From: a bacterium D16-56
GTDB taxonomy: Bacteria; Bacillota; Clostridia; Lachnospirales; Lachnospiraceae
Assembly (NCBI GenBank): GCA_003611875.1
Contig: RAYY01000011.1
Coordinates: forward strand, 1-64,000
DNA length: 64,000 bases
Direction of reading: 5' to 3'
Translations under genes and position numbers: made by a program
Shown: positions 43,128 through 51,601 of the stretch, in pieces
Numbering within the stretch: the first letter of the stretch is position 1
Layout: each line of letters begins with the position of its first letter
The notes under the pieces: model-generated
What the model saw: only the letters and a program-made list of their open reading frames with translations
Told to the model about the DNA's origin: nothing
Database searches by the model: none

Positions 43128-44177
43128 TTATTGTCCGTATACTCCTATTTCTGCAATAACCGTATCTGTATATTCTGTTCCCGGATATACATCCTGGATT
43201 GTCACCCGGATAGAAGATGCAGGTACGGGCTTGGAAAATTCCACCACCTGTTCCAGCATCTCTTTTGGAAATGTCACTTCAAATAGCTGACCATCCAAAT
43301 TAATGGTAAGGGTCTTTGGAACATTGTTCCGAATATACAGATCATCCCTGCGGTGATTCCCAAGAAGAAATGTAATTGCCTCCACCTGATACTCACGGTC
43401 AAAGCTGATTCCGATATATTCTCCGTTCCCATTCCCTTCCACACCCTCCTGCCAGCTTGTGACATTATCTCCGTCAAAGGCGCTCCAGGCAGAATTATCA
43501 ATTTGAGAACCCGTCTGCACAATATAGGAAGAAGCCACTGCCGTATCCCTTAGCATTCCTGCCCGGATTTTTCCTGATAAATTCACCTGAGAGATCCGCT
43601 TTACCGTAAAGGCAGCCGGCTCTGCTGCAGCCATCGTTTCTGCCGTCCCCGTGTTTTCTGCTGACTCTGCACTTTCTGCCGCCGAAGCTGCATTTTCCCC
43701 TTCCTCAGCGCTCCTTGAATTTTGCCCTGCCTCATCTTCTCCCTCGGAGGATTCCTTTCCCTGCATCTCCTCATCCTCCGGCTCCATACTTTCATACCCA
43801 GAAGAATTTTTCAAAGGATCCGACTCTCCGATGCCGGAAATATAGTAAAACAAAACACCCGCCCCGGCTCCGCATAAAACCAGGATCAAAAGAACGAGCG
43901 CCATTACCCAAGAACGGCCTGACTTGTTCTCCTTTTCAGAAGAACCGACCGGATCCGCCCATGTCTCCGCAGCTGCAGCCGCCTGCTCTTTTCTCGATTG
44001 ATCCTGCTCTGAAACAACCGGATTCTGACGCGGCATTACCTGCCCCTGGGGCCTTATCATAGACGGACCGGAAGTTCCCGCAGCCGAAGCTCCTGGTTTT
44101 ACTGCGATTTTCTTCCCGCAGCCAGAACAAAACTGTGCACCGTCCCGCAGTTTTGCCCCGCAGTTTGAACAAAACAT
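43128..44177 (-). CDS. Zinc-ribbon membrane protein with C-terminal NADase-type glycan-binding (discoidin-like) domain
   Basis: 349 residues. An N-terminal zinc ribbon (MFCSNCGAKLRDGAQFCSGCG) is followed by a Pro/Ala/Gln linker, a membrane helix at about residues 90-114, and a long low-complexity Ser/Glu/Ala stalk (about 120-190). The C-terminal beta-sandwich contains SAFDGDNVTSWQEG, GNGNGEYIGISF and IRVTIQDVYPG, the pattern of the NADase-type glycan-binding domain. The outside domain may recognise envelope or host carbohydrate. It is transcribed with the other zinc-ribbon genes, 166 bp upstream of the next one. Confidence 0.75.
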   Translation of the reverse strand: MFCSNCGAKLRDGAQFCSGCGKKIAVKPGASAAGTSGPSMIRPQGQVMPRQNPVVSEQDQSRKEQAAAAAETWADPVGSSEKENKSGRSWVMALVLLILVLCGAGAGVLFYYISGIGESDPLKNSSGYESMEPEDEEMQGKESSEGEDEAGQNSRSAEEGENAASAAESAESAENTGTAETMAAAEPAAFTVKRISQVNLSGKIRAGMLRDTAVASSYIVQTGSQIDNSAWSAFDGDNVTSWQEGVEGNGNGEYIGISFDREYQVEAITFLLGNHRRDDLYIRNNVPKTLTINLDGQLFEVTFPKEMLEQVVEFSKPVPASSIRVTIQDVYPGTEYTDTVIAEIGVYGQ

Positions 44178-44362
44178 ACTTTTCCTCCCTTATGTACTTT
44201 TCTTCATGTACTTTTCTTCCCAAAAAATACCTTTTGCCTTATAACCATTTCTGACTTAAATCAATCGGCAATATCCCGTCTTTCATTCTACCTTTTTCAA
44301 CATATTCTTGTCAAGTAGAACATCGAACCTGACAATCAGCAGAAGCGCAGGCGCACTCAACT

Positions 44363-44743
44363 TCAGACAACCCTGTTACCTGCTCCGAAAGGGGAGGATC
44401 CTCCCCTTTTCCTGCTGTTGCTCCTGACAAATACCTTTCCTTGCTCAAGATACAAATCCTTCTGTTCTTCTGTAAGGGAATGAAAGATCTGAAGAAGCTT
44501 CTCGTCCCTATAATCCGAATCCGTCTCCTCATGATAATCTAGTAAAAAATCAATCGGGACATGAAAAAAGCCTGCAATTTTTTTTAAGGTATCAAAATCC
44601 GGTTCCCTGTTGCTGCGGACATAATTCCCCACAGCCCCGGCTGAGATGTTCAGCGCCTCCGCAAATTGCTTCTGACTTAATTCGTTTTCCTCCAACAGCT
44701 CCCGCAGAATATCTCCAAATTTCAAATCATCACACCCATTCAC
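44363..44743 (-). CDS. XRE-family transcriptional regulator
   Basis: 126 residues. A Cro/C1 HTH (FGDILRELLEENELSQKQFAEALNISAGAVGNYVRSNREPDFDTLKKIAGFF, about residues 9-60) is followed by a DFLLDYHEE linker and a short C-terminal helix (LLQIFHSLTEEQKDLYLEQGK). It is leftward, upstream of the zinc-ribbon genes and divergent from the MBOAT gene, so it could control either. No effector domain is visible. Confidence 0.85.
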   Translation of the reverse strand: MNGCDDLKFGDILRELLEENELSQKQFAEALNISAGAVGNYVRSNREPDFDTLKKIAGFFHVPIDFLLDYHEETDSDYRDEKLLQIFHSLTEEQKDLYLEQGKVFVRSNSRKRGGSSPFGAGNRVV

Positions 44744-44783
44744 AAGATTGTTATACCATTCATAATCTGAATCGTTATCGTAT

Positions 44784-44814
44784 GTAACAGGTCAGATACT
44801 CCCTGAACTATTAC
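44784..44814. repeat. 31-nt palindromic dispersed repeat, copy 1
   Basis: The unit starts GTAACAG and ends TATTAC, with TCAGATAC and CTGAAC inside, forming an imperfect stem-loop. It matches 62234-62264 at 27 of 31 positions, in the same orientation. Both copies lie in intergenic space beside a regulator gene, as expected of a REP-like repeat or a regulator-binding element. Confidence 0.7.
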
Positions 44815-44887
44815 TGTCGTGTTGCAATTTCATCAACCTAATCATACAAGCCCTTTTTATAAAACCAGAGAAAAACAACAAATTGAA

Positions 44888-44916
44888 TTGACACAATTCA
44901 TTTTGAACGCTATAAT
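44888..44916 (+). promoter_or_regulatory. Consensus sigma-A promoter of the MBOAT/SGNH operon
   Basis: TTGACA (44888-44893), 17 bases, then TATAAT (44911-44916): both hexamers are perfect. The MBOAT start codon is 58 bp downstream of the -10. Confidence 0.9.
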
Positions 44917-44974
44917 ACCCCTGTAATCTGCCAAAATCCCATAAAATACAACAAGAAGGTACAGGAAAATCCTT

Positions 44975-46426
44975 ATGAACATGTTATCCTTAAACTTTTA
45001 TCTGTGTGTTGCAGGAATTACAGCTCTTTATTACACATTTCCCATCAAATACCGTCCTTATGTACTTTTGGCTGGAAGTCTGGGCTTTTACTGTTGTCTG
45101 GCCGGAAAAGGCCGATGGATATTTCTGGCCTCCATCGGCATCAGCTATGGCTTTGGAATCGGGCTGGAATGGCTGAGAAATCATAAAAAAAGTCAAAATC
45201 TGCAGAGATCTGCCCTGGCCGGAGCAATTATTCTGACTGCCCTTCCCCTTATTGTGACCAAGCATGGAAACTTTATTCTGGGCTCGCTGCTTCACCGTCC
45301 CGGCTATCCGTGGATCGTTCCTTTAGGGCTGTCCTTTTATACGATGCAGATCCTTTCCTATTTAGCAGATGTCTATAAAGGAGAAATCCCTGCAGAAAAA
45401 AATCTGCTACAATATGGCCTTTTTGTTTCCTTCTTTCCCCAGATCGTCCAAGGCCCCATCCCTCGGTACGGACAGCTTGCCTGCCAGCTTTCTAAAGGCC
45501 ATCCATTTCAGGAAAAAACCTTTGTAAAAGGTTGTCAGATGATTTTGTGGGGATTTTTTTTGAAAATGATGATTGCTGATAAAGTAGCAGTAGCAGTAAA
45601 TACCGTGTTTGGAAACAGCGTTCGTTATCCGGGCGGCTATGTGCTGACAGCCGGATTTCTATACAGCATCCAGCTCTATACGGACTTTCTCTCCTGTGTC
45701 AGCATTGCCCAGGGAACTGCCGGATTATTCGGCATTCAGCTTACCGACAATTTCAGGCATCCCTATATGGCACGGTCTGTAAAGGATTTTTGGAGAAGAT
45801 GGCACATTTCCTTAAGCTCCTGGCTTAGAGATTATATCTATATCCCTTTAGGAGGCAGTCGAAAAGGCACATGGAAAAAATACAGAAACCTACTGATTAC
45901 CTTTGCAGTCAGCGGACTGTGGCATGGCTCTGGATATAAGTATCTTTTTTGGGGTCTGCTCCACGGTTTTTATCAGATTATGGAGGAATGGAGCGCTCCT
46001 TATTGTGAAAAATGCTGCCGTCTTTTCAAGCTTCCAAAGGAAGACCTGCTTCGCAGATACATAGAAAGAATCGTCACATTTTTCCTGGTTATGCTGGGAT
46101 GGATCCTTTTTCGGGCGGACAGCTTGCGCCAGGGACTTGCCATGATTCGTTCCATGTTTCTGGTATGGAATCCCTGGATTTTCTTTAATGATTCCCTGCT
46201 TCAGTTAGGTTTGGGATGGAAAGACTGGACTGTTCTGGTCCTGTCCATATTCCTGCTGGCCAGAGTCAGTACTTTACAAAATAAAAAGGGTATCCGGGAC
46301 TGGATTTTAAGCCAGCATATTGTTGCGAGATGGACCATTTATATTGGTGCCATAGCCGTTATTTTGGTTTATGGAACCTATGGGTACGGATTTAACGCCC
46401 AGGATTTTATCTACGGAGGTTTTTAG
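44975..46426 (+). CDS. MBOAT-family membrane O-acyltransferase (AlgI/DltB-like)
   Basis: 483 residues with about 11 hydrophobic helices and the full set of family motifs: VPLGLSFYTMQILSYLADVY (about residues 115-134), FPQIVQGPI, FWRRWHISLSSWLRDYIYIPLGG (about 268-290) and SGLWHG with the catalytic His (about 312). It passes an acyl (usually acetyl) group across the membrane to a surface polymer. The SGNH gene starts at the next base, forming the common two-gene acylation module. It is the intact counterpart of the broken MBOAT gene at 104-505. Confidence 0.9.
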   Translation: MNMLSLNFYLCVAGITALYYTFPIKYRPYVLLAGSLGFYCCLAGKGRWIFLASIGISYGFGIGLEWLRNHKKSQNLQRSALAGAIILTALPLIVTKHGNFILGSLLHRPGYPWIVPLGLSFYTMQILSYLADVYKGEIPAEKNLLQYGLFVSFFPQIVQGPIPRYGQLACQLSKGHPFQEKTFVKGCQMILWGFFLKMMIADKVAVAVNTVFGNSVRYPGGYVLTAGFLYSIQLYTDFLSCVSIAQGTAGLFGIQLTDNFRHPYMARSVKDFWRRWHISLSSWLRDYIYIPLGGSRKGTWKKYRNLLITFAVSGLWHGSGYKYLFWGLLHGFYQIMEEWSAPYCEKCCRLFKLPKEDLLRRYIERIVTFFLVMLGWILFRADSLRQGLAMIRSMFLVWNPWIFFNDSLLQLGLGWKDWTVLVLSIFLLARVSTLQNKKGIRDWILSQHIVARWTIYIGAIAVILVYGTYGYGFNAQDFIYGGF

Positions 46427-47914
46427 ATGAAGCATTTAAAAAAGCTATTAATAAAGGCAATCATCTTTGTTATGCTTTCATCAGGAACTGTGCTGTTCCT
46501 GAATCAGGTCCTTACTCCAAAGTATTTTTATAACAACACCTGGCCCACCACCTCCACCTATCTGGGATTTTACAAGATGGAGAGAAACACGGTTGATGTT
46601 CTGTTTTTCGGAAGCAGCCACGCTGCCTCCTCATTTTCCCCTCAGATCCTTTATGATCGTTATGGCATTACCAGCTACAACTTAGGCTGCGAGCAGCAAA
46701 ATCTGATCACATCCTATTATTGGCTGAAAGAGGCCCTTCGCTTCCAAAAGCCAAAGGCTATCGTGCTGGACTGCTATATTCTCTTTCCATACAACAAAGG
46801 AGAAGCTCTCAATGCATCCGAAAGCTGTACCAGAAAAGCTATGGACTACATGAAGTGGTCGCCTGTAAAATGGGAAGCAGTTCATGCAATCTGCGCTGTT
46901 GATGAAAAGCAGACCTTATCCAGCTATTATCTTCCTAATATTCGTTTTCACACACGCTGGACAGGTCTTAATGAGGAAGATTTTACCTTTTCCCAAATGA
47001 GCTCCCATTATGAGCTAAAAGGATTTACAGCCCTTTCCAAGTTTTCTGAAAATCAGGATTACCATCCTTTTTCGGCTGAAGAAAGTAATGATGAGGAGCC
47101 TATGGTGGAGCTGATGGAAGAATATTTGGATAAAATCACAGAACTTTGCAGTCAGCAGGGAATTTCCCTTCTGCTGGTGAAAACCCCCAGCGTTTCAGAA
47201 GATGTAAAAAAATATAACCGCCTTCAAAGATATGCCGAAGAACACGAACTTGCGTTTATTGATTTTAATGAAAATCATATTTATCATAAGATCGGATATG
47301 ACTTTGCCATAGACAATGCTGATAGCGGCCACGGCAATGCCTGGGGCGCCGCCAGAATTACTTCCTATTTGGGGAAGCTTCTACAGAACCAATATGGTTT
47401 GGCAGAAAAAACAGATATTCAATGGGAAGAAACCAAAGAATATTATAAGGATGTGATCAAAGACTGCTCTTTAAAAATGATAACTGATATGGACTGTTAC
47501 CTGGACTTAATCAAAGATCACCGTTATTGGATTATGATTGCCGTAAAAGACGAAGGGACAGAGGCACTAGATGACAATCTTCTGCAGAGGCTGAGAAATC
47601 TGGGTCTGAAGGCAGAGCTGGAAGGAGAATACCGAAGCAGCTACTATGGAATCGTTGCAGAGGGAAATGTAAAAGAAGCCTTAGGATATGAGATGCTTAA
47701 GGAAGCTGGAACCATAAGAAATGGAAGAAGCTATTACGAGATTTCCAGTGCAGGGTATGAGAATGGAAATACCTGCTCTATCCGGATTGACGGAACAGAA
47801 TACGCCAAAAATATGCGCGGTATAAATATTGTAGTTTACAATCATGTGACGAAAACCGTGGTAGATTCTGTCTGCTTTGACACCCATACAAAGGGGGCAA
47901 AAGCACAGAGGTAA
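46427..47914 (+). CDS. SGNH-hydrolase-like partner of MBOAT (DltD/AlgX-type), extracytoplasmic
   Basis: 495 residues with an N-terminal signal-anchor helix (residues 8-24). The extracellular SGNH-like domain begins at VDVLFFGSSHAASSFSP (Ser of block I, about residue 64) and includes YNLGCEQQNLITSYYW and AIVLDCYI. Block V looks like DNADSGHGNAWGA, with the Asp/His pair. The C-terminal 130 residues (from about 365) form an extra domain of unknown role. It would complete acyl transfer onto the polysaccharide or teichoic acid outside. It uses a GGAGG ribosome binding site inside the MBOAT 3' end. Confidence 0.8.
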   Translation: MKHLKKLLIKAIIFVMLSSGTVLFLNQVLTPKYFYNNTWPTTSTYLGFYKMERNTVDVLFFGSSHAASSFSPQILYDRYGITSYNLGCEQQNLITSYYWLKEALRFQKPKAIVLDCYILFPYNKGEALNASESCTRKAMDYMKWSPVKWEAVHAICAVDEKQTLSSYYLPNIRFHTRWTGLNEEDFTFSQMSSHYELKGFTALSKFSENQDYHPFSAEESNDEEPMVELMEEYLDKITELCSQQGISLLLVKTPSVSEDVKKYNRLQRYAEEHELAFIDFNENHIYHKIGYDFAIDNADSGHGNAWGAARITSYLGKLLQNQYGLAEKTDIQWEETKEYYKDVIKDCSLKMITDMDCYLDLIKDHRYWIMIAVKDEGTEALDDNLLQRLRNLGLKAELEGEYRSSYYGIVAEGNVKEALGYEMLKEAGTIRNGRSYYEISSAGYENGNTCSIRIDGTEYAKNMRGINIVVYNHVTKTVVDSVCFDTHTKGAKAQR

Positions 47915-47929
47915 ATACATGTCAGAAAG

Positions 47930-47980
47930 ACACGTTCCCCTGTTGATCTAATCAATACAGAATCCCCAAGGGGAACGTGT
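47930..47980. other. Long hairpin after the SGNH gene
   Basis: ACACGTTCCCC (47930-47940) and GGGGAACGTGT (47970-47980) form a perfect 11-bp stem, and the loop contains a second small stem (TTGAT/ATCAA). No T-run follows, so it is an atypical terminator or an RNA stabilising structure. The remaining 190 bp up to 48170 hold nothing I can recognise. Confidence 0.5.
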
Positions 47981-48170
47981 ACAATACAATAATACGATGT
48001 CCTATTCATCGCTTAGTAACTGTTAAGAATTAACTTTACATATAATACTTGTGCTTCCGCCATAGACAAATTCTGCAGCACATCACATGTATACATCATA
48101 TCTCTTTTCTCTGCTCTAACGGTATCTTTGTACTAGAGATTACAAAATGCGTTTTTCCAGTTCCTGTAAC

Positions 48171-48845
48171 TTAGTCTATGTACTCTAACAGTTCCGGATA
48201 TACGTCTTTGTTATCCCTTATCAACCACCTTTTAAAAGCAGCAAATGGTGAACTGCTGCTTAATTGCATCTGTAAAAGATACATCAAATCTTCTTTTTCT
48301 TCGTCTTCAGATTCCTGGTATTCACGAACATATTCCTTAAAATCAGAAAGCTCTTTTCTTAGGGTTCTCCTCAATATGGTGGCTTCCATCTTCTTTTGGG
48401 GCGTAGAACCATAATAAACTTCCTGAAGTAACTTTATAGTATTTTGTGTTTCTATTCTGCTATCAAGCATATCAAAAATCAGCTTCTCATCCCTTCCAAA
48501 GTATCCTTCCTTCCGAAAAGCTATCATATCCTCGACATTCTCTTTGGTACAATCGATAATGGGATCAAATTTATCTGATTTTATATTGTTGCAATGAGCG
48601 CAGGATAAAAAGAGGTTATCCCAACTATATTTTAATTCTATATTCCCATGATGTGGATTCAAGTGTTCAATATGATAGGAAGTAATCTGTTTGTTTTCGC
48701 AAATATAGCATTTTCCGTGAAACATTTCTTTTAGTGCAGCATTTACTTCCGGAGTATTATAAGAGCCATTCTTTAGCCTTTCTCTCTCCAGTGAGTCCAT
48801 GGCCCTTCTGGATTTTTCTGTTATTTTCCGTTCCACTTTTATCAT
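48171..48845 (-). CDS. ptuB: Septu defence protein PtuB, HNH nuclease
   Basis: 224 residues. The HNH/His-Me zinc-finger nuclease core is near residues 48-95: GKCYICEN (first CxxC), IEHLNPHHGN, WDNLFLSCAHCNNIKSDK (second CxxC with the N and K of the HNH motif). The C-terminal part is helical and charged. Its start overlaps the stop of the AAA ATPase gene by 4 bp. The ATPase-HNH pair is the layout of type I Septu, in which PtuA holds PtuB and the nuclease acts when infection is sensed. The AT-rich composition differs from the flanks, consistent with transfer. Confidence 0.82.
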   Translation of the reverse strand: MIKVERKITEKSRRAMDSLERERLKNGSYNTPEVNAALKEMFHGKCYICENKQITSYHIEHLNPHHGNIELKYSWDNLFLSCAHCNNIKSDKFDPIIDCTKENVEDMIAFRKEGYFGRDEKLIFDMLDSRIETQNTIKLLQEVYYGSTPQKKMEATILRRTLRKELSDFKEYVREYQESEDEEKEDLMYLLQMQLSSSSPFAAFKRWLIRDNKDVYPELLEYID

Positions 48846-50083
48846 AAATGCTTTCCTTCTATTTCTTTAAATATACTCGCTGCCTCTTTTGATAATCCAC
48901 TTGGAATATTTTTTAGTTTGCTCCGGAGTCTCGCCCTCTCTGCGCGTTCTTCTTCGGTTAAACTTATTTTTCCTTTCAAATATTTGTATCTATTCAATTT
49001 CTCTTTTAATTTATCTGAATATTCATCTGATCCGAAATATCCTTCTGCAAGGTCATCAGAAGAATACAAAAATAAATTCTCCATCTCTGTGCAATTTTCC
49101 AAATCATATACTTTGGCATTGGAAATAGAATTCAGAATATAGGGCGAATGTGTCGTAATAATAAACTGAATTCGCGGAAAAAAGTCTGTTAAGAATGGCA
49201 TAATTTTCTTCTGCAGGCCAATATGAAGGTGAGTTTCAATTTCATCGATTAATGCAATTCCCTCGATGTCATATTTACTGATTTCATTCCCTAAAAGCCA
49301 GTTCTTATCCATTCTTAAAATCAAATCAGATACAATCCGAATAACTGAAGAATATCCGTCCGAAAGTTCTTCAAGGTCAAATGGAATCCTGCCGGATTGG
49401 TGAATTTTAAAATTATACTCTTTATAGTCGTATTTTAAATTAATGCTATCATCATCCAGCAAAATTCGTAAAGCTCCTACGAACCGTTCAAACCAAGCCT
49501 GAATTCTATCCACAACATCCATATCTCCTTCGTTTCTCGCATATGCCTGCTGTGTCTTTAAATGTACCATATATTGATGAAGAAGCTTTCCAGGTTCGGA
49601 ATTAACACCATAGGAATCGTCCAATTTAATATCATGAATCCCTTGAGCACGAATAATCTGTGCCTTTCTGTTGGCCGGAAAATATGCTGTTATAAAATCT
49701 CCCAGAGCATACAAAGACTCCAAATGCTTACTATCGTTAAATAAAACTTTTACTCCATCTGCATATCGCCTTATTTGTTCCAAAGTATTTGTATTAAATA
49801 TATTACCCTTTTTAATTTCATATTTCTCTGCTTCTGTCTCTGCCTTATCTAAGCTTTCCTCTATCTTTTGCAATTTAGGAATATGGTGTTCAATTAACGC
49901 ATTAAATTGTTTCTCGTTTATTGCCTGCAAATATTTTTCCAATGCTATGAGCAAAGAAGTCTTTCCGGATCCGTTTTTACCGGTAACAATTAAATGCTGC
50001 CTTTGCTCCGCATTTAAAGAAATAATGATGTCGGATAAATGTCTCAACCTTTCAATCCTAATTTCTGTAATATAATGTTCCAT
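48842..50083 (-). CDS. ptuA: Septu defence protein PtuA, SMC-like ATPase
   Basis: 413 residues. Walker A is GKNGSGKT at residues 35-42, and an inserted helical/coiled region follows (about 60-110). Walker B falls in GIALIDEIETHLH, with the OLD/ABC-type H-loop in IITTHSPYILNSI; LSDGYSS provides the signature region. It hydrolyses ATP and with PtuB forms an anti-phage complex. Its promoter is well defined (TTGAAT-17-TATAAT), and an AAGGAGAAAAG ribosome binding site lies just upstream. General RecF/OLD-like ATPases share these motifs; the PtuB neighbour decides the call. Confidence 0.82.
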   Translation of the reverse strand: MEHYITEIRIERLRHLSDIIISLNAEQRQHLIVTGKNGSGKTSLLIALEKYLQAINEKQFNALIEHHIPKLQKIEESLDKAETEAEKYEIKKGNIFNTNTLEQIRRYADGVKVLFNDSKHLESLYALGDFITAYFPANRKAQIIRAQGIHDIKLDDSYGVNSEPGKLLHQYMVHLKTQQAYARNEGDMDVVDRIQAWFERFVGALRILLDDDSINLKYDYKEYNFKIHQSGRIPFDLEELSDGYSSVIRIVSDLILRMDKNWLLGNEISKYDIEGIALIDEIETHLHIGLQKKIMPFLTDFFPRIQFIITTHSPYILNSISNAKVYDLENCTEMENLFLYSSDDLAEGYFGSDEYSDKLKEKLNRYKYLKGKISLTEEERAERARLRSKLKNIPSGLSKEAASIFKEIEGKHL

Positions 50084-50114
50084 CTTTTCTCCTTATCGGG
50101 ATTTCCTATTCTTT

Positions 50115-50143
50115 ATTATATTCCATGCTTTTATATGATTCAA
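50115..50143 (-). promoter_or_regulatory. ptuA: Promoter of the Septu operon
   Basis: On the minus strand TTGAAT (50138-50143), 17 bases, TATAAT (50115-50120). The -10 is perfect and the -35 matches four of six positions. It ends 32 bp upstream of the ptuA start. Confidence 0.75.
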
Positions 50144-50209
50144 TAACTTCCTTCTTTCCTGATTTTCTTTTTCAATCCCACACAAAAGACAAAACCCATC
50201 AGCAATACG

Positions 50210-51235
50210 TCAGTCTGTCGTACTGCGGCGTTTCAATACAGGAGTAATCACCTGGTGGATCGGTTCACGTAAAGGCACAGGCTTTCTTTTTTTTCGCTCA
50301 TTCATCTGCATGACCAGAAGCTCCATAGCCTGATATGCAATCTTTTCAATCTGCTGTCCCACAGTGCTGATAGGGATAATGGCAGAACTAGCAATCGGAG
50401 AGTCATCAAATCCTACAATCCGGTATTCTTCAGGAAGACAGCCGTATTTCCGTATAATCAAATTTAGAAAGATATTGGCATGGGTATCGTTGGATACAAA
50501 GATCCCTTTCTTTTTTCCTTTATAATTTTCTTCCATTTCCTGAAGAATTTCTCCGATCCGTTTTTCATTTTCCTCATAGGTTCTTCCAAAGCTGGTGAGA
50601 AGCAGCTTGTACGGCCGGTTGTATTCCTGACAAATATCTAAAAATCCCTGAATCCGCTGATATCCTGGTGTTGTTTCGGATACCTGCTGGTTAAGATGAA
50701 ACAGGATGTCGCAGTTGTTTTTGCACAGCAAGCTGGTAGCCTGGACAGCCCCCATGTAATTGTCTGTGTTCACGCTGCAGGTGTACTGATCTTCACGTTC
50801 TATCGTGACTACAGGAACATTATAAGCAGCCAAATCTTTTGAAGCAATAGTATGGCTCAGGACAATAAGTCCCTCAATCTTATAAGCCAGCAATTCCTGA
50901 ATATACTGCTGTTCAATCGTCTTATCCAAATTTCCCTCAAATACCAAAAATTTATACCCGAATTTTTCATAAGTAGCCAGGATTTCTGATAACATCTGAG
51001 CATAGTAATGCATATACAGATCAGGAATGAGAATGCCTACAAATTCCGTTTTTCCGTTAGCCAGAATCCGTGCCACCTTATTCTCTTTATAATTCAATGC
51101 TTCCAACGCGTCTGAAATAATCTTCTGGTTCTCCAAAGTCAGAGAATCAGGGTTGTTGAAATACCTGGATATGGTAGTTTTAGAAAAATTCGTGTATTTT
51201 GCAATATCATCAAATGTTACATTCTTTTTTCCCAT
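50210..51235 (-). CDS. LacI-family repressor of the sucrose module
   Basis: 341 residues: an HTH at residues 5-27 (VTFDDIAKYTNFSKTTISRYFNN), a hinge, then a ligand domain with GILIPDLYMHYYAQML, VNTDNYMGAVQA and RIVGFDDSPIASSAIIPISTV. It is divergent from the GH32/PTS operon with CCGG-centred operators between them, so it should repress both units and respond to a sucrose-derived sugar phosphate. A promoter (TTACAA-17-TATAAT, 51394-51422 minus) is about 160 bp upstream, leaving a long leader that contains a repeated structured element. Confidence 0.85.
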   Translation of the reverse strand: MGKKNVTFDDIAKYTNFSKTTISRYFNNPDSLTLENQKIISDALEALNYKENKVARILANGKTEFVGILIPDLYMHYYAQMLSEILATYEKFGYKFLVFEGNLDKTIEQQYIQELLAYKIEGLIVLSHTIASKDLAAYNVPVVTIEREDQYTCSVNTDNYMGAVQATSLLCKNNCDILFHLNQQVSETTPGYQRIQGFLDICQEYNRPYKLLLTSFGRTYEENEKRIGEILQEMEENYKGKKKGIFVSNDTHANIFLNLIIRKYGCLPEEYRIVGFDDSPIASSAIIPISTVGQQIEKIAYQAMELLVMQMNERKKRKPVPLREPIHQVITPVLKRRSTTD

Positions 51236-51299
51236 TTTGTGCGGTCCTTTACTTCAATTACTTACGGATCCCTTTTGACCCTACCAATAGTTCACCATG

Positions 51300-51390
51300 T
51301 CCACTAACCTCACCGTTCACCTTCGGCTCCGGTTCGCTAAGTGGCCAGGTATATGTTCTCACTAAGCTCGTAAAAACCTCGCTAAGTGTT
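51300..51390. repeat. Structured repeat element in the lacI leader
   Basis: TCGCTAAGTG occurs exactly at 51334-51343 and 51379-51388. Related words CACTAACC and CTCACTAAGC are at about 51302 and 51358. Repeated GTTCACC/GTTCTC words alternate with them. The element lies wholly within the predicted 5' leader of the LacI mRNA. It has no coding potential that I can see and looks like an intergenic repeat or a folded RNA. Its function is unknown. Confidence 0.5.
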
Positions 51391-51393
51391 CAA

Positions 51394-51443
51394 ATTATAC
51401 CATAAAAAACAGAAAATTGTAAGAGTAACCGGTAATGTTACCG
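51394..51443 (-). promoter_or_regulatory. lacI promoter with upstream operator
   Basis: Minus-strand TTACAA (51417-51422), 17 bases, TATAAT (51394-51399). Adjacent is GTAACCGGTAAT (51425-51436), overlapping a perfect CGGTAATGTTACCG palindrome (51430-51443). The shared ACCGGT core with the second site at 51551 suggests both bind the LacI-family protein. Confidence 0.6.
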
Positions 51444-51510
51444 TTTTTGTGACATTTTCATAAAAAAGAATATATCTGTTCGGCAGTAATGCTGAAATCA
51501 AAAACCAGCA

Positions 51511-51562
51511 TTGACAAGAAAGAAATAGAATGATAAGATAAACGCATAAAGTTACCGGTTAC
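51511..51562 (+). promoter_or_regulatory. Promoter and operator of the sucrose operon
   Basis: TTGACA (51511-51516), 17 bases, TAAGAT (51534-51539), a strong sigma-A promoter. GTTACCGGTTAC (51551-51562), a near-palindrome centred on CCGG, sits over the expected transcription start, the classic blocking position of a LacI-type repressor. Confidence 0.78.
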
Positions 51563-51601
51563 TTAACCAGTACCAAAACCGATTATGAACGGAGGGTGAA
51601 T

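Noticed and set aside
51300-51390. CRISPR-like array
   Set aside because: Repeated words are only about ten bases, unevenly spaced, without uniform spacers, and no cas genes are near.
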